Shown piece by piece: positions 1 through 9,584 of a stretch of 64,000 nucleotides of DNA. The notes beneath the pieces were generated by a model, which was given only the letters and a program-made list of their open reading frames with translations, searched no databases and had not been told where the DNA came from. The stretch covers positions 7,634-71,633 of the forward strand of contig CAZEWK010000072.1 in NCBI GenBank assembly GCA_964515905.1, in the 5' to 3' direction. The DNA comes from GCA-2712985 sp964515905. Lineage in GTDB: Bacteria; Pseudomonadota; Alphaproteobacteria; UBA7887. Position 1 is the stretch's first letter; every line of letters starts with the position of its first letter. Both the position numbers and the translations under genes were made by a program.

Positions 1-147
1 AAAGCAAACCATGTTCGAGTGTATTTATTACCGCAAGATAGTCGGATTAGCACTAACTGAAAGATCATTGGTACAAATCTTTAAGGGAGCTAGGGAAGGC
101 AGATAAGAAATGCAGAATGCCATAACGTATTGACTACTGGAGGTGTC

Positions 148-759
148 ATGCCTGTACGAAGAATCGCGAAAATGGGGAACCCCGCCCTACAGAAGCTTGC
201 GGAACCCATCAAAAATCCAAAGGCGCCAGAAATTCAAAACCTTGCAAAAGACATGCAAGAGACTTTGGAAGATATAGGCGCCAGCGGTCTTGCCGCACCG
301 CAAATCATGGTAAATTTAAGAATGGTAGTATATCGAATGATACCCGCTCGCATACCCCACGGGTCAGGAATTGATCCTGTTCCTTGGACTGTCATGATAA
401 ATCCCGAAATTACACCTCAGCCCGATGACAAAATTGATGTTTGGGAACGTTGTCTTTCGATCCCTGGTCTCCATGGAAAAGTACCTAGATGGCCAAAAAT
501 TTCTATTCGCTTTCAAAAGCTAACTGGCGAATGGATCTCACATACAGCTCATTCTAGTTGGGCTGCTTTATTACAGCACGAATGCGATCATCTGGATGGT
601 GTTCTATATCCAACACGGATGACAGATTTGTCATTCCTATCCTACAATGACGAACCGGGCCCGTTAACAAAAGACATGTTGAGTAACGACGCAGTCGACC
701 CTCTGTTTATAGATTTGGTTCAGAAATGGCCAGGGCGGCAACGTTGGTTTCCTGAATGA
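148..759 (+). CDS. def: Peptide deformylase
   Basis: Cytosolic metalloenzyme that removes the N-formyl group from new proteins. The family motifs are visible: GASGLAAPQ (residues 44-52), the cysteine-bearing motif as ERCLS (100-104) and HECDH (144-148). Cys102, His144 and His148 should bind the metal, with the Glu of HECDH as catalytic base. The usual second motif is EGCLS; Arg replaces Gly here, next to the metal-binding Cys. At 203 residues it is slightly longer than a typical deformylase. I start at the ATG at 148, which has a GGAGG site four bases upstream and gives the usual MPVR-type N-terminus; an in-frame TTG at 130 is less likely. The gene stands alone and converges on atpC. The Arg substitution could mark a paralogue with altered specificity, so a second canonical def may exist elsewhere. 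Confidence 0.93.
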   Translation: MPVRRIAKMGNPALQKLAEPIKNPKAPEIQNLAKDMQETLEDIGASGLAAPQIMVNLRMVVYRMIPARIPHGSGIDPVPWTVMINPEITPQPDDKIDVWERCLSIPGLHGKVPRWPKISIRFQKLTGEWISHTAHSSWAALLQHECDHLDGVLYPTRMTDLSFLSYNDEPGPLTKDMLSNDAVDPLFIDLVQKWPGRQRWFPE

Positions 760-791
760 AGTACCTTGCAAATTAAAATATTTCTGAATGG

Positions 792-1199
792 CTAACGTCG
801 ATCCAAGCACTCCAATAATACCCGAGAAGTTGCTAAATCTTTTTCAAAACGGCTGGTGTCCTCGTCTGGATTTGCCAAGTTAATTGCTTTCTCATTCTCA
901 CTGATACGCTCTTCAACCGTCGTGCGCTCAATTTCATCGAGCTTTATTGCTTCTTCTGTTAGGACCGTGCAAGCCTCCTGTGAAACCTCTGATACCCCCC
1001 CTGCAACAAAAATCTGATCAGAAATCACATCGTCATTATATATGTCAATTAAACCTGGCCGAAGGAGGGACGCAAAAAGAGCGTGGCCTGGCAGAACACC
1101 GAAATCGCCATCCTCTCCAGGGATCACTACCATTTCTACTTCCTGAGATATCAACAATTCTTCAGGTGAAACCAACTCGAAACGGATTTTGTCAGCCAT
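792..1199 (-). CDS. atpC: ATP synthase F1 epsilon subunit
   Basis: Central-stalk epsilon subunit, which couples rotor to catalytic head and can inhibit ATP hydrolysis. The 135-residue product has the N-terminal beta-sandwich with the conserved GEDGDFGVLPGHA segment (about residues 28-40), then a charged helical C-terminal part (EEAIKLDEIERTTVEERI). It is last in the atpHAGDC operon, 6 bases after atpD, and converges on the deformylase gene. The C-terminal helices are of normal length, with no truncation. Confidence 0.96.
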   Translation of the reverse strand: MADKIRFELVSPEELLISQEVEMVVIPGEDGDFGVLPGHALFASLLRPGLIDIYNDDVISDQIFVAGGVSEVSQEACTVLTEEAIKLDEIERTTVEERISENEKAINLANPDEDTSRFEKDLATSRVLLECLDRR

Positions 1200-1205
1200 T
1201 GTTTA

Positions 1206-2630
1206 TTATGCTGCTTCAGCAGCCATCTTCATGGCTTTTTCTCGAGCTTCATCCAAAGTACCTACCATGTAAAAACTTGCCTCAGGCATATCATCACACT
1301 CGCCATCGCAAATTTTTTGGAATCCATCGATGGTATCGTCTAAGCCTACCAGCACACCGGGGCTTCCAGTGAATACCTCTGCAACATGAAATGGTTGGGA
1401 CAAGAATCTCTGAATCTTTCGGGCACGTGCCACAGTGAGTTTGTCTTCTTCCGACAACTCGTCCATGCCCAAAATAGCGATTATGTCCTGCAGTGATTTA
1501 TAGGTTTGAAGAATCTCTTGCACTCGTCGTGCAACAGCATAATGCTCCTCTCCTATGACACGCGGATCCATCATTCGTGAAGTACTATCCAATGGATCAA
1601 CTGCTGGATAGATGCCTAACTCCGCTATTTGCCGACTTAGCACAGTCGTGGCATCTAAATGACTAAAAGAAGTAGCTGGCGCAGGGTCCGTTAGATCATC
1701 CGCTGGTACATATATAGCCTGGACCGAGGTAATAGAGCCTTTTTTCGTTGTTGTGATTCTCTCCTGCAAATTCCCCATGTCTGTTGCCAGGGTAGGTTGG
1801 TACCCAACTGCACTCGGGATACGACCCAGCAAGACAGAAACCTCTGAACCCGCTTGTGTAAAACGAAATATATTATCAATAAATAACAATACATCTTGAC
1901 CTTCTTCGTCTCTAAAATGTTCTGCTACGGTGAGCCCAGTAAGTCCGACTCGCGCTCGGGCACCGGGTGGCTCATTCATCTGCCCATACACCAACGCCGC
2001 TTTAGATTCCTCGTTCCCATCGGTTTTAATAACACCTGATTCTATCATTTCATGGTATAAGTCGTTGCCCTCACGAGTTCGTTCGCCAACTCCGGCAAAA
2101 ACGGAAAATCCTCCGTGAGCCTTGGCAATGTTATTGATAAGCTCCATTATAATCACTGTTTTACCAACGCCAGCACCTCCAAATAAGCCTATCTTCCCAC
2201 CTTTCGCATATGGAGTTAGTAAATCAATCACCTTGATGCCAGTCTCCAGTATCTCGGCCTCTGTAGATTGGTCCACAAACTCCGGTGCTGGAGCATGAAT
2301 AGGCCGGCGCAAATCCGTATCAATCGGCCCACGATCATCAATAGGCTCACCGATTACGTTAATAATCCGTCCCAGCGTTGCTCTACCTACCGGAATAGAT
2401 ATTGGTTGCCCCGTATCTTGGACTTCCCCGCCTCGAACCAGACCCTCTGTTGAGTCCATGGCAATGGTACGTACCGTGGCCTCACCCAAATGCTGCGCAA
2501 CCTCCAATATCAGCCTTTCGCCCTGGTTTTCACACTCCAGCGCATTAAGGATCTGCGGGAGATGACTATCAAATTGGACGTCGACGACTGCACCCATTAC
2601 CTGTGTAATACGACCAACTGCTTTCTCCAT
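1206..2630 (-). CDS. atpD: ATP synthase F1 beta subunit
   Basis: Catalytic subunit of the F1 head. The P-loop GGAGVGKT is at residues 151-158, followed by GVGERTREGND (catalytic Glu/Arg region) and the FIDNIFRF Walker B segment. I chose the ATG at 2630, giving a 474-residue protein starting MEKAVGRITQV, because a GGAG site lies nine bases upstream and this matches the family N-terminus. A longer frame reaching 2672 would add 14 unrelated residues and run into the end of atpG. The gene sits 25 bases after atpG and 6 bases before atpC, consistent with one transcript. Confidence 0.98.
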   Translation of the reverse strand: MEKAVGRITQVMGAVVDVQFDSHLPQILNALECENQGERLILEVAQHLGEATVRTIAMDSTEGLVRGGEVQDTGQPISIPVGRATLGRIINVIGEPIDDRGPIDTDLRRPIHAPAPEFVDQSTEAEILETGIKVIDLLTPYAKGGKIGLFGGAGVGKTVIIMELINNIAKAHGGFSVFAGVGERTREGNDLYHEMIESGVIKTDGNEESKAALVYGQMNEPPGARARVGLTGLTVAEHFRDEEGQDVLLFIDNIFRFTQAGSEVSVLLGRIPSAVGYQPTLATDMGNLQERITTTKKGSITSVQAIYVPADDLTDPAPATSFSHLDATTVLSRQIAELGIYPAVDPLDSTSRMMDPRVIGEEHYAVARRVQEILQTYKSLQDIIAILGMDELSEEDKLTVARARKIQRFLSQPFHVAEVFTGSPGVLVGLDDTIDGFQKICDGECDDMPEASFYMVGTLDEAREKAMKMAAEAA

Positions 2631-2655
2631 TGTTGCTACTCCGTGTTCCACATCG

Positions 2656-3534
2656 CTATAGTGCCTCGGCACCGGACACTATTTCTATCAACTCTTTAGT
2701 AATCATAGCCTGCCGAGTCCGATTATAAGTTAAAGTAAGTTTATCAATCATATCACCGGCGTTTCTTGTCGCATTATCCATTGCCATCATGCGAGCACCT
2801 TGCTCGCTAGCGCCATTTTCCAACAATGCATGAAACACCTGAATACTAATATTCTGCGGCAGCAGGCTTGAAAGTATAGCATCTTCATCAGGCTCAAACT
2901 CGTAAATACTACCATCGAGATCTAACTCGCTACTAGAGTCAGCCTTAAAAGGAATTAACTGCTGAAAAGTCACAATCTGTGTCATAGCAGTTTTGAACTC
3001 ATTGTAAATAATAGTACAAACATCGAATTCGTTGTTCTCAAATAATTCTATGAGTTTCTGAGCAATTGATGCTGCATCAGAATAACGCGGACCAGTCGAT
3101 CCTGGGCCATCCCGAGTACCAAGAAATTGGTCGCCATATTCACGTCTCAATTGATCACCACCCTTGCGACCAATGATAAACAACTTAGCTACTTTGTTCT
3201 CACTTTCTAAAAGTGCAACCCGAGCTCGTACTGCCCTGACAATTGAGGCATTAAAGCCTCCACATAGCCCACGATCCGAAGTTGCAACAACTAGCAAATG
3301 CGTCTCGTCAGATTGTTTCCCCCGTAGTAGGGGCGGCGCACTATCAATATCTCTTGATGCAAGCGCCAACGAATTTACCATTCCTTGCATTCTCTCTGCG
3401 TACGGCCGCGCTGCTTCCGCCTGCTCTTGGGCACGCCGAAGTTTTGAAGCCGCAACCATCTTCATTGCGCTGGTTATCTTCTGCGTTGCCTTGACGCTAT
3501 TAATACGGACGCGAAGGTATTTCAGACTCGGCAT
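2656..3534 (-). CDS. atpG: ATP synthase F1 gamma subunit
   Basis: Rotary shaft of F1. The 292-residue product starts MPSLKYLRVRINSVKATQKITSAMKMVA, the conserved N-terminal coiled-coil helix, and ends with the matching C-terminal helix containing ARMMAMDNATRNAGDMIDKL. The DRGLCGGFN segment, a family signature, is present near residue 90. It sits between atpA and atpD in the canonical order, 31 bases after atpA. Confidence 0.97.
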   Translation of the reverse strand: MPSLKYLRVRINSVKATQKITSAMKMVAASKLRRAQEQAEAARPYAERMQGMVNSLALASRDIDSAPPLLRGKQSDETHLLVVATSDRGLCGGFNASIVRAVRARVALLESENKVAKLFIIGRKGGDQLRREYGDQFLGTRDGPGSTGPRYSDAASIAQKLIELFENNEFDVCTIIYNEFKTAMTQIVTFQQLIPFKADSSSELDLDGSIYEFEPDEDAILSSLLPQNISIQVFHALLENGASEQGARMMAMDNATRNAGDMIDKLTLTYNRTRQAMITKELIEIVSGAEAL

Positions 3535-3565
3535 CTCAATTAAGACAATCTAAGCATAGTAGTTG

Positions 3566-5098
3566 TTAAGCGAAGCTCTTTACAAAGCTATCTATTGCTG
3601 ACTTCAGTTCTTCCTCAGTGTCATTCGTAATTTCCCCGTCGGTCCGAATAGTTGATAATAAGTCAGTGTGACTTGCGCGCAGTTCATTCAGAAGGCCTTC
3701 CTCGAAACGCCCTACTTGCCCTACCGAGAGGGTATCAAGATAACCCCGAACACCGGCGAAAACGATTACTACTTGCTCTTCTACTGGCAGAGGCGAGTAC
3801 TGACCTTGCTTTAAAAGTTCAGTAAGTCTCTCTCCCCGAGCCAACAATCGCTGAGTAGCCGCATCCAAGTCCGATGCGAACTGTGCAAATGCGGCCATTT
3901 CTCTGTACTGTGCCAGCTCTAGCTTGATGGATCCAGCTACTTGCTTCATTGCCTTTACTTGTGCCGCTGACCCAACGCGGCTCACGGAAAGTCCAACGTT
4001 TATTGCAGGGCGAATTCCTTGGTAGAATAGCTCAGTTTCGAGAAAAATTTGACCATCCGTAATTGATATAACATTGGTGGGTATATAGGCAGATACGTCA
4101 CCTGCCTGTGTTTCTATAACAGGAAGGGCTGTCAAAGATCCACCGCCGAGGTCATCATTCATTTTAGCAGCACGCTCTAACAGACGCGAATGCAGGTAAA
4201 AGACATCCCCTGGGTACGCTTCACGTCCCGGTGGCCGACGTAACAAAAGGGACATTTGGCGATAGGCAACTGCCTGCTTGGACAAGTCATCGTATATGAT
4301 CAAGGCATGCATTCCGTTATCTCGGAAGTACTCGCCCATCGCACACCCCCCATAGGGGGCCAAGAATTGCAAAGGGGCCGGTTCGGAAGCAGATGCAGAA
4401 ACCACGATGGTATAGTCCAGTGCACCATTTTCTTCGAGAGTTTTTACAATTTGCGCAACTGTGGATCGTTTCTGACCAACGGCTACGTAAACGCAATACA
4501 GCTTTTTTGACTCGTCATTCGTTTGATTCACTGTTTTCTGGTTAATGATAGTGTCAACAGCCAAGGCAGTCTTTCCCGTCTGCCGATCACCAATAATGAG
4601 CTCCCTCTGACCACGACCAATCGGCACAAGACTATCTATAGCTTTTAAACCCGTCTGCATGGGTTCATTAACCGATTGGCGGGGGATAATCCCGGGCGCT
4701 TTTACCTCGATCCGTCGTCTTTCTGTGCCTTCAATTGGGCCTTTCCCATCAATAGGTTCGCCCAGCGCGTCAACCACTCTACCCAGCATACTTTTACCGA
4801 CGGGGACATCGACGATAGAGCCAGTGCGTTTAACTAAATCACCTTCTTTTATATTTCGGTCGTCCCCAAAAATGACTATGCCGACGTTGTCCGCTTCCAA
4901 ATTCAGGGCCATACCTTTAATAGCTCCAGGAAACTCCACCATTTCTCCTGACTGCACATTATCCAAGCCATATACGCGTGCAATACCATCTCCAACAGAC
5001 AGGACTTGGCCCACCTCAGCCACTTCTGCGTCTGTCCCAAAACCGTCTATTTGTTGTTTTAGTATTTCTGATATCTCAGCGGCGCGGATCTCCATCAT
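3566..5098 (-). CDS. atpA: ATP synthase F1 alpha subunit
   Basis: Non-catalytic nucleotide-binding subunit of F1. The P-loop GDRQTGKT lies at residues 170-177, and the arginine-finger region SVSRVGSAAQ is present. At 510 residues it is full length. The start ATG overlaps the atpH stop as ATGA, which indicates translational coupling; a second Met follows directly, so either codon could be used. The C-terminal helical domain is intact to FVKSFA. Confidence 0.98.
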   Translation of the reverse strand: MMEIRAAEISEILKQQIDGFGTDAEVAEVGQVLSVGDGIARVYGLDNVQSGEMVEFPGAIKGMALNLEADNVGIVIFGDDRNIKEGDLVKRTGSIVDVPVGKSMLGRVVDALGEPIDGKGPIEGTERRRIEVKAPGIIPRQSVNEPMQTGLKAIDSLVPIGRGQRELIIGDRQTGKTALAVDTIINQKTVNQTNDESKKLYCVYVAVGQKRSTVAQIVKTLEENGALDYTIVVSASASEPAPLQFLAPYGGCAMGEYFRDNGMHALIIYDDLSKQAVAYRQMSLLLRRPPGREAYPGDVFYLHSRLLERAAKMNDDLGGGSLTALPVIETQAGDVSAYIPTNVISITDGQIFLETELFYQGIRPAINVGLSVSRVGSAAQVKAMKQVAGSIKLELAQYREMAAFAQFASDLDAATQRLLARGERLTELLKQGQYSPLPVEEQVVIVFAGVRGYLDTLSVGQVGRFEEGLLNELRASHTDLLSTIRTDGEITNDTEEELKSAIDSFVKSFA

Positions 5099-5655
5099 CC
5101 GATCCCTTTCATTACGAGCTTCATACGCTCAAGTTTACTACTTAGAGAATTATCTATCATGCGTGACCCTACTTTCACGACTAAGCCTCCCAATAAGGAT
5201 GGATCGATCCTGCTCGTCACAACGACTTTTTTCCCCATTGAATGCTCTAAATGCCTTGTAAGCTCAGTTAACTGGTCGTGACTAAGAGGGCTCGCACTGG
5301 CCACCTCTGCCGAAGCTTCACCCCTATCTTTGGCACTTAGTTGAACATAGGATTGAATAATTTGAACCATCACAGACAAGCGTCTATTTAGCGCTAGCAC
5401 TCCAATGAATTTCCGTGTCAACGGACCAAGTTCCATTTTGCAAGCTATAGCGTCCATCGCTTTTGTATGTTGTTCCCTCGCAACACCCGGACTATCAATT
5501 ACCCTCCTCAAATCGACGCTATTTTCAAGGACAGAACCCAGGATCGCCAGATCCCCCTCAGTGCTATCAACCTCGCCTTTTTCTTTAGCAAGCTCAAACA
5601 GTGCCGTCGCATATCGACCTGCGAGCCCAGAAACACCGATTGCTTCGTCAGCCAC
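5095..5655 (-). CDS. atpH: ATP synthase F1 delta subunit
   Basis: Peripheral-stalk subunit (OSCP homologue) linking F1 to the b subunits. The 186-residue protein has the typical helical N-terminus (GLAGRYATALFELAKEKG) and the C-terminal signature SRIDPSLLGGLVVKVGSRMIDNSL. It is first in the F1 operon, as is usual in alphaproteobacteria, where the F0 genes lie elsewhere; no F0 genes are in this window. A 187-base gap separates it from priA upstream and should hold the operon promoter, but I could not pick a convincing -35/-10 pair there. Confidence 0.95.
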   Translation of the reverse strand: MADEAIGVSGLAGRYATALFELAKEKGEVDSTEGDLAILGSVLENSVDLRRVIDSPGVAREQHTKAMDAIACKMELGPLTRKFIGVLALNRRLSVMVQIIQSYVQLSAKDRGEASAEVASASPLSHDQLTELTRHLEHSMGKKVVVTSRIDPSLLGGLVVKVGSRMIDNSLSSKLERMKLVMKGIG

Positions 5656-5811
5656 GCGTAAATCCTGCCTTTACTCCAATGAAAGCCACTAACTCACTAC
5701 GTTTAATAGGAAAACAGGGCCACTAATTTTCACATCAGATGACCCAACCTTCTATGATCGGGTTACGTAACATAGTCCTTTTAGCGTTGCAATACGGGTT
5801 AACTATTATGA

Positions 5812-5832
5812 CCAACCGTCAACAACGGTTGG
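5812..5832. other. Hairpin between priA and atpH
   Basis: CCAACCGT and ACGGTTGG form an 8-bp stem around a 5-base loop just downstream of the priA stop. A 12-base palindrome, GTGAAATTTCAC, follows at 5835-5846 and overlaps the stop. There is no T-run after the stem on the minus strand, so intrinsic termination is doubtful; it may only protect the priA 3' end or attenuate read-through into the atp operon. Confidence 0.4.
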
Positions 5833-5842
5833 AGGTGAAATT

Positions 5843-8041
5843 TCACATAAAGCTGTAAGGATCTACGTCAACGCGAATGCTAACATTGTTTGGCCGAGAT
5901 ACTGTCGTTAACCAGGTACGGACGATATTCTGTAACGTTTTACGGCGCGGCGCTTTAATCAATAGACGAAACCGAAATTTTCCACGTTGCTGGTATATTG
6001 GCGCGGGAGCAGGACCCAACACTTCTAAATCATCATCATGAGGAGCCAGACGCGCAATATCAGCAGCAACCTTTTGGGCAACCACTTCATTGTTCGACGA
6101 CACAATGAATGCTACTAGACGAGAAAATGGGGGCATTCGTGTTGCATCTCGAGCAGCCAGTTCTGCCGAGAAAAACCCATCGCGGTCTCCCTTACACAAG
6201 GCCTGCATCACCGGATGCTTTGACATGTAGGTCTGCAGTAATACTCTGCCAGGTCGATTAGCCCTTCCAGCCCTTCCAGAAACTTGCGATAAGAGCTGAA
6301 GATTTCGTTCTCCAGCACGTAAATCACCACCCGATAAACCCAAATCTGCGTCTACTACGCCAACAAGTGTAAGTTTCGGAAAGTGGTATCCCTTTGTTAC
6401 TATCTGCGTCCCTATCAGTACGTCAATTCTCCCTTCTAACATTTCTTTGACTAACTTCTCCACAGTTCTAACACTCGACATAGTGTCGCTAGTCATAACC
6501 TTAAATGTAACATCCGGCATAATTTGGGAGAGCTCTTCAGCAACGCGCTCAACTCCAGGTCCGCAAGCAACTATTGTGCCTTCCATTTTACATTCTGGAC
6601 AAAATTCGGAGAGGCATTCTTCATGACCACAATGGTGACAACGCATAACCTGTCCCAACCGGTGCTCTACCAACCAAGACGTACAATTGGGACAAGTCAA
6701 ACGAAATCCACACTGTCGACAAAGTGAAAGAGGGGCATAACCTCTGCGATTAAGAAACAGCATTGCTTGTTCCTTTTTCCCTACAACAGATCGAAGGGAG
6801 TCTATTAATAACGGAGACAACCAACACCCTCGAGGTGGTGGCTGCAACCGCAGATCAACTATTTCTACTGCCGGAAGCTCTGCTTGGCCATGCCGGGTGG
6901 GAAGATTGAGCCTGATGTACCGCCCTTTATTTGCGTTATTATGACTTTCCAGTGAGGGTGTTGCAGAAGCAAGGATTACTGGAGATCGTGTTAATCGGCC
7001 CCGAACTACTGCTACGTCCCGTGCATTGTAAACCACACCATCTTCTTGTTTATACGAGGAGTCGTGTTCTTCATCGACCACGATTAGTCCCAATCTCGAA
7101 AATGGTAAAAATAATGCGGACCGAGCACCAACTATTAGAGGTATACTTCCAACAGATACTCCACGCCAAGTTTCCCTGCGTTTTGTCAAACCTAACTCGG
7201 AGTGCCAAATGGCTGGTCTTACTCCAAAACGCAATTTGAAGTGCTCTAACCACGGAGCACTTAATGCTATCTCCGGCAGGAGAACTAGAACCTGGCGACC
7301 AAGCCTCAAGGTCTCAGCTATTGCCTCAAAGTATACCTCAGTCTTTCCAGAACCTGTTACTCCATCTAGTAAATATACGAAAAACCGGTCCCGATGCACG
7401 GCAGCAATAAGTTCGTCTCCCGCCCTCCTTTGCGATTCTGACAAACACGGAGGAGAATAGTGTGGCCTGTCTATCCCATTTTGTAAAAAGGAATCGGCAG
7501 GCGACATACCCAAATGACCCGCCTTTACCAAGCCCCTCAGAACCGCTGATGTCACCCCAGCCACTTCTGTCAACTCTGCAGCAAAACGAGGTCTTCCATC
7601 TGACAAAATGTCCAAAACTCTGATACGCTGCGGGGTCATTCTTTTAGGTTGCGAACCCACGCTGTAGTACACATTCCGTGCTTTCGGTGGATCAAAGGCA
7701 CTTGGAATGCTCATCGCCATTCTTAAAACCGCACCTACAGGTGCAACATAGTAATGGGCGACCCAATCAACTAGGTCACGCAGTTCCACCGGCATTGGAG
7801 GCAGTGGCAACCGCTCAATAATAGGCCGCAGACGATTTTGGGATACCTGCTCGGAACCTTTGTCCCAAACGACACCTAAAACTGACCTAGGCCCAAGAGG
7901 AACGCGGACATACTGACCCAATTCAATGTCCAAACCTTTCGGCACAAAATAATCAAAGGCTCGAAGCGGCAATACCGGTAATAAAACAGATACGCTGTGT
8001 CCAGGAATACCATTTTGCGGGGTGGCGGGTAAGGGCCCCAT
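5843..8041 (-). CDS. priA: Primosomal protein N' (replication restart helicase PriA)
   Basis: 3'-5' DNA helicase that reloads the replisome at stalled forks. The 732-residue protein has an N-terminal DNA-binding domain (FDYFVPKGL...GQYVRVPLG), the Walker A motif GVTGSGKTEVY, the DEEH box, and the cysteine-rich insertion CRQC-CPNC-CHHC-CPEC that binds two zinc ions. Helicase motifs V and VI (GTQIVTKGYHFP, QVSGRAGR) are present. The order fsa-priA-atpHAGDC is common in alphaproteobacteria, although fsa is divergently transcribed here. Confidence 0.96.
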   Translation of the reverse strand: MGPLPATPQNGIPGHSVSVLLPVLPLRAFDYFVPKGLDIELGQYVRVPLGPRSVLGVVWDKGSEQVSQNRLRPIIERLPLPPMPVELRDLVDWVAHYYVAPVGAVLRMAMSIPSAFDPPKARNVYYSVGSQPKRMTPQRIRVLDILSDGRPRFAAELTEVAGVTSAVLRGLVKAGHLGMSPADSFLQNGIDRPHYSPPCLSESQRRAGDELIAAVHRDRFFVYLLDGVTGSGKTEVYFEAIAETLRLGRQVLVLLPEIALSAPWLEHFKLRFGVRPAIWHSELGLTKRRETWRGVSVGSIPLIVGARSALFLPFSRLGLIVVDEEHDSSYKQEDGVVYNARDVAVVRGRLTRSPVILASATPSLESHNNANKGRYIRLNLPTRHGQAELPAVEIVDLRLQPPPRGCWLSPLLIDSLRSVVGKKEQAMLFLNRRGYAPLSLCRQCGFRLTCPNCTSWLVEHRLGQVMRCHHCGHEECLSEFCPECKMEGTIVACGPGVERVAEELSQIMPDVTFKVMTSDTMSSVRTVEKLVKEMLEGRIDVLIGTQIVTKGYHFPKLTLVGVVDADLGLSGGDLRAGERNLQLLSQVSGRAGRANRPGRVLLQTYMSKHPVMQALCKGDRDGFFSAELAARDATRMPPFSRLVAFIVSSNNEVVAQKVAADIARLAPHDDDLEVLGPAPAPIYQQRGKFRFRLLIKAPRRKTLQNIVRTWLTTVSRPNNVSIRVDVDPYSFM

Positions 8042-8102
8042 ACGTTAAGCTCTCTTTTAAACTATTATTAATAACTAGTAGCAAACGGGCGACGGCCACA
8101 CT

Positions 8103-8762
8103 ATGAAGTTCTTTATTGATACTGCCAATATTAAGGAAATACGTGAACTAGCCTCTACGGGCCTTTTAGACGGCGTCACCACTAACCCCTCTCTTATAGC
8201 AAAAAGTGGACGACCGTTTTTTGAGGTTCTAGATGAAATTTGCGATGTAGTCCCGGGCCCTGTCAGCGCCGAAGTAACAGCAACTGAAGCAGAAGGCATG
8301 ATCTCAGAGGGCCTTGAGTTGGCCAAAATTGCCAAGAATGTCACTATAAAAGTACCTCTTACATGGGATGGTCTCCAGGCATGTCGGACATTACGAGCTA
8401 AAAACATCATGGTAAATATCACTCTGTGCTTTTCACCAGCACAGGCCATTCTCGCAGCTAAAGCAGGAGCCAACTTTATTTCCCCTTTCATTGGACGGCT
8501 GGACGACATTGCCCAGGATGGCATGCAATTGATCCGGGACATTGTATCAATATACCGTCAATTCCCCTCGACTATTCAGACAGAAATTTTGGTGGCTTCC
8601 GTTCGAAGTCCTCTACACGTAGTTGAGGCAGCCAAAATCGGTGCTGACATAGTGACCCTACCTCCCAAAGTGCTACGGCAAATGATAAAACATCCACTTA
8701 CCGACATCGGGCTTCAGTCTTTCCTCGAGGATTGGAAAAAAACAGGACAAAAAATACTTTAG
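8103..8762 (+). CDS. fsa: Transaldolase-like / fructose-6-phosphate aldolase family protein
   Basis: Small class I aldolase of the TalC/FSA family, 219 residues, acting in the cytosol on sugar phosphates. The start MKFFIDTANI and the TTNPSLIAKSG segment (residues 26-36) are diagnostic. The Schiff-base lysine should be Lys83 in TIKVPLTWDG. Members of this length are annotated either as transaldolase or as fructose-6-phosphate aldolase, and sequence alone does not separate the two reliably; FSA symbols are used in related genomes. It is divergent from priA with 61 bases between them. Confidence 0.9.
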   Translation: MKFFIDTANIKEIRELASTGLLDGVTTNPSLIAKSGRPFFEVLDEICDVVPGPVSAEVTATEAEGMISEGLELAKIAKNVTIKVPLTWDGLQACRTLRAKNIMVNITLCFSPAQAILAAKAGANFISPFIGRLDDIAQDGMQLIRDIVSIYRQFPSTIQTEILVASVRSPLHVVEAAKIGADIVTLPPKVLRQMIKHPLTDIGLQSFLEDWKKTGQKIL

Positions 8763-8966
8763 TCCGAACTTTTGGGCCCCCAAATCGATTAGTCCGATCT
8801 AAATGCCGGATCCAAAAGATTTATTATGTATACAAATGTGGCAAATCCGCAACACAATGACAGCCTCTCATGTTAGCTGCATTCCTAAAATGAAAGCAAA
8901 TCCCTCGACGCGCAATACTGCACCCAACCAGGTCAGCATTCGCATCATTAAATGAGTCAAACGATA

Positions 8967-9380
8967 TTAGGTTGGCTCGGATGCAGCTGCGTCAGTGCTA
9001 TCTTCACTGTTACCAGGATCGTTGGACCCACTTGCCGGAACATTTGCAGGTGGGCCATCGTTAGGTTGAGTATCCCGGTCTCGGTCTCGGTCTCGGTCTC
9101 GGTTGCCGCGGGAGCGGCCACCATTCGGAGCATCCGGCGTCTGCAAAAGCATTACCCGGTAATAATGTTCAGCATGTTGCAAATAGCTCTCTGCCGAAAT
9201 AGGGTCGCCAGTCGATACTGCGTCACGGGCAAGCGATTGATATTTTTCAAACAATTGTGTTGCATTGCCACGAATTTTTACGTCAGGCCCATTACTCTCG
9301 ATTGAATGGTTTGAACCAAAAGAACCTCGACGCCCATTTGAGCGGCCGCGATGTCGTTTTGAATTGTGATTTTGTTTCAT
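8967..9380 (-). CDS. DUF4167 domain protein
   Basis: A 137-residue basic protein of unknown function, found mainly in alphaproteobacteria and usually next to prmC and prfA, as here. The conserved domain spans about residues 30-80 (KIRGNATQLFEKYQSLARDAVSTGDPISAESYLQHAEHYYRV split across the family core). The flanks are low-complexity: an Arg/Gly-rich N-terminus and an Arg-Asp repeat tract near residue 95 encoded by a hexanucleotide repeat. I start at the ATG at 9380 (MKQNHNSKR); a TTG-type extension to 9395 adds five residues and is unlikely. A nucleic-acid-related role is plausible from composition and neighbours, but this is inference. Confidence 0.85.
   Translation of the reverse strand: MKQNHNSKRHRGRSNGRRGSFGSNHSIESNGPDVKIRGNATQLFEKYQSLARDAVSTGDPISAESYLQHAEHYYRVMLLQTPDAPNGGRSRGNRDRDRDRDRDTQPNDGPPANVPASGSNDPGNSEDSTDAAASEPT
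9076..9099. repeat. CGGTCT hexanucleotide tandem repeat
   Basis: Four perfect CGGTCT units followed by a partial one lie inside the DUF4167 gene. Read on the coding strand they encode alternating Arg and Asp. Six-base units keep the frame, so unit gain or loss would lengthen or shorten the tract without breaking the gene. Confidence 0.9.
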
Positions 9381-9584
9381 CACCTCATCACACAATAATT
9401 TCGTAATTAATCATGCCACTTAGACAGGCCGCCACCGGAGCGGCTAACACCATGCCTTTTCGGCAACTCCTGCTAGGGAAGCTCGATGGCTACCAACATT
9501 AGTCGGCCATCAATTGGTAATATACCACTTAACAAGTTAGCGGCTACGAGCGACCTTTCCAAGTACTTTCTTAATTCAATTTTT

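Noticed and set aside
1..147. Possible tail of an upstream gene at the left edge
   Set aside because: Only a 16-codon frame ends there; no family or conserved residue can be seen.
8075..8542. Long open frame antisense to fsa
   Set aside because: It lies wholly opposite a clear aldolase gene, has no ribosome site and its product resembles no family.
9076..9099. Tandem repeat considered as a CRISPR remnant
   Set aside because: Units are 6 bases without spacers and lie inside a coding frame.
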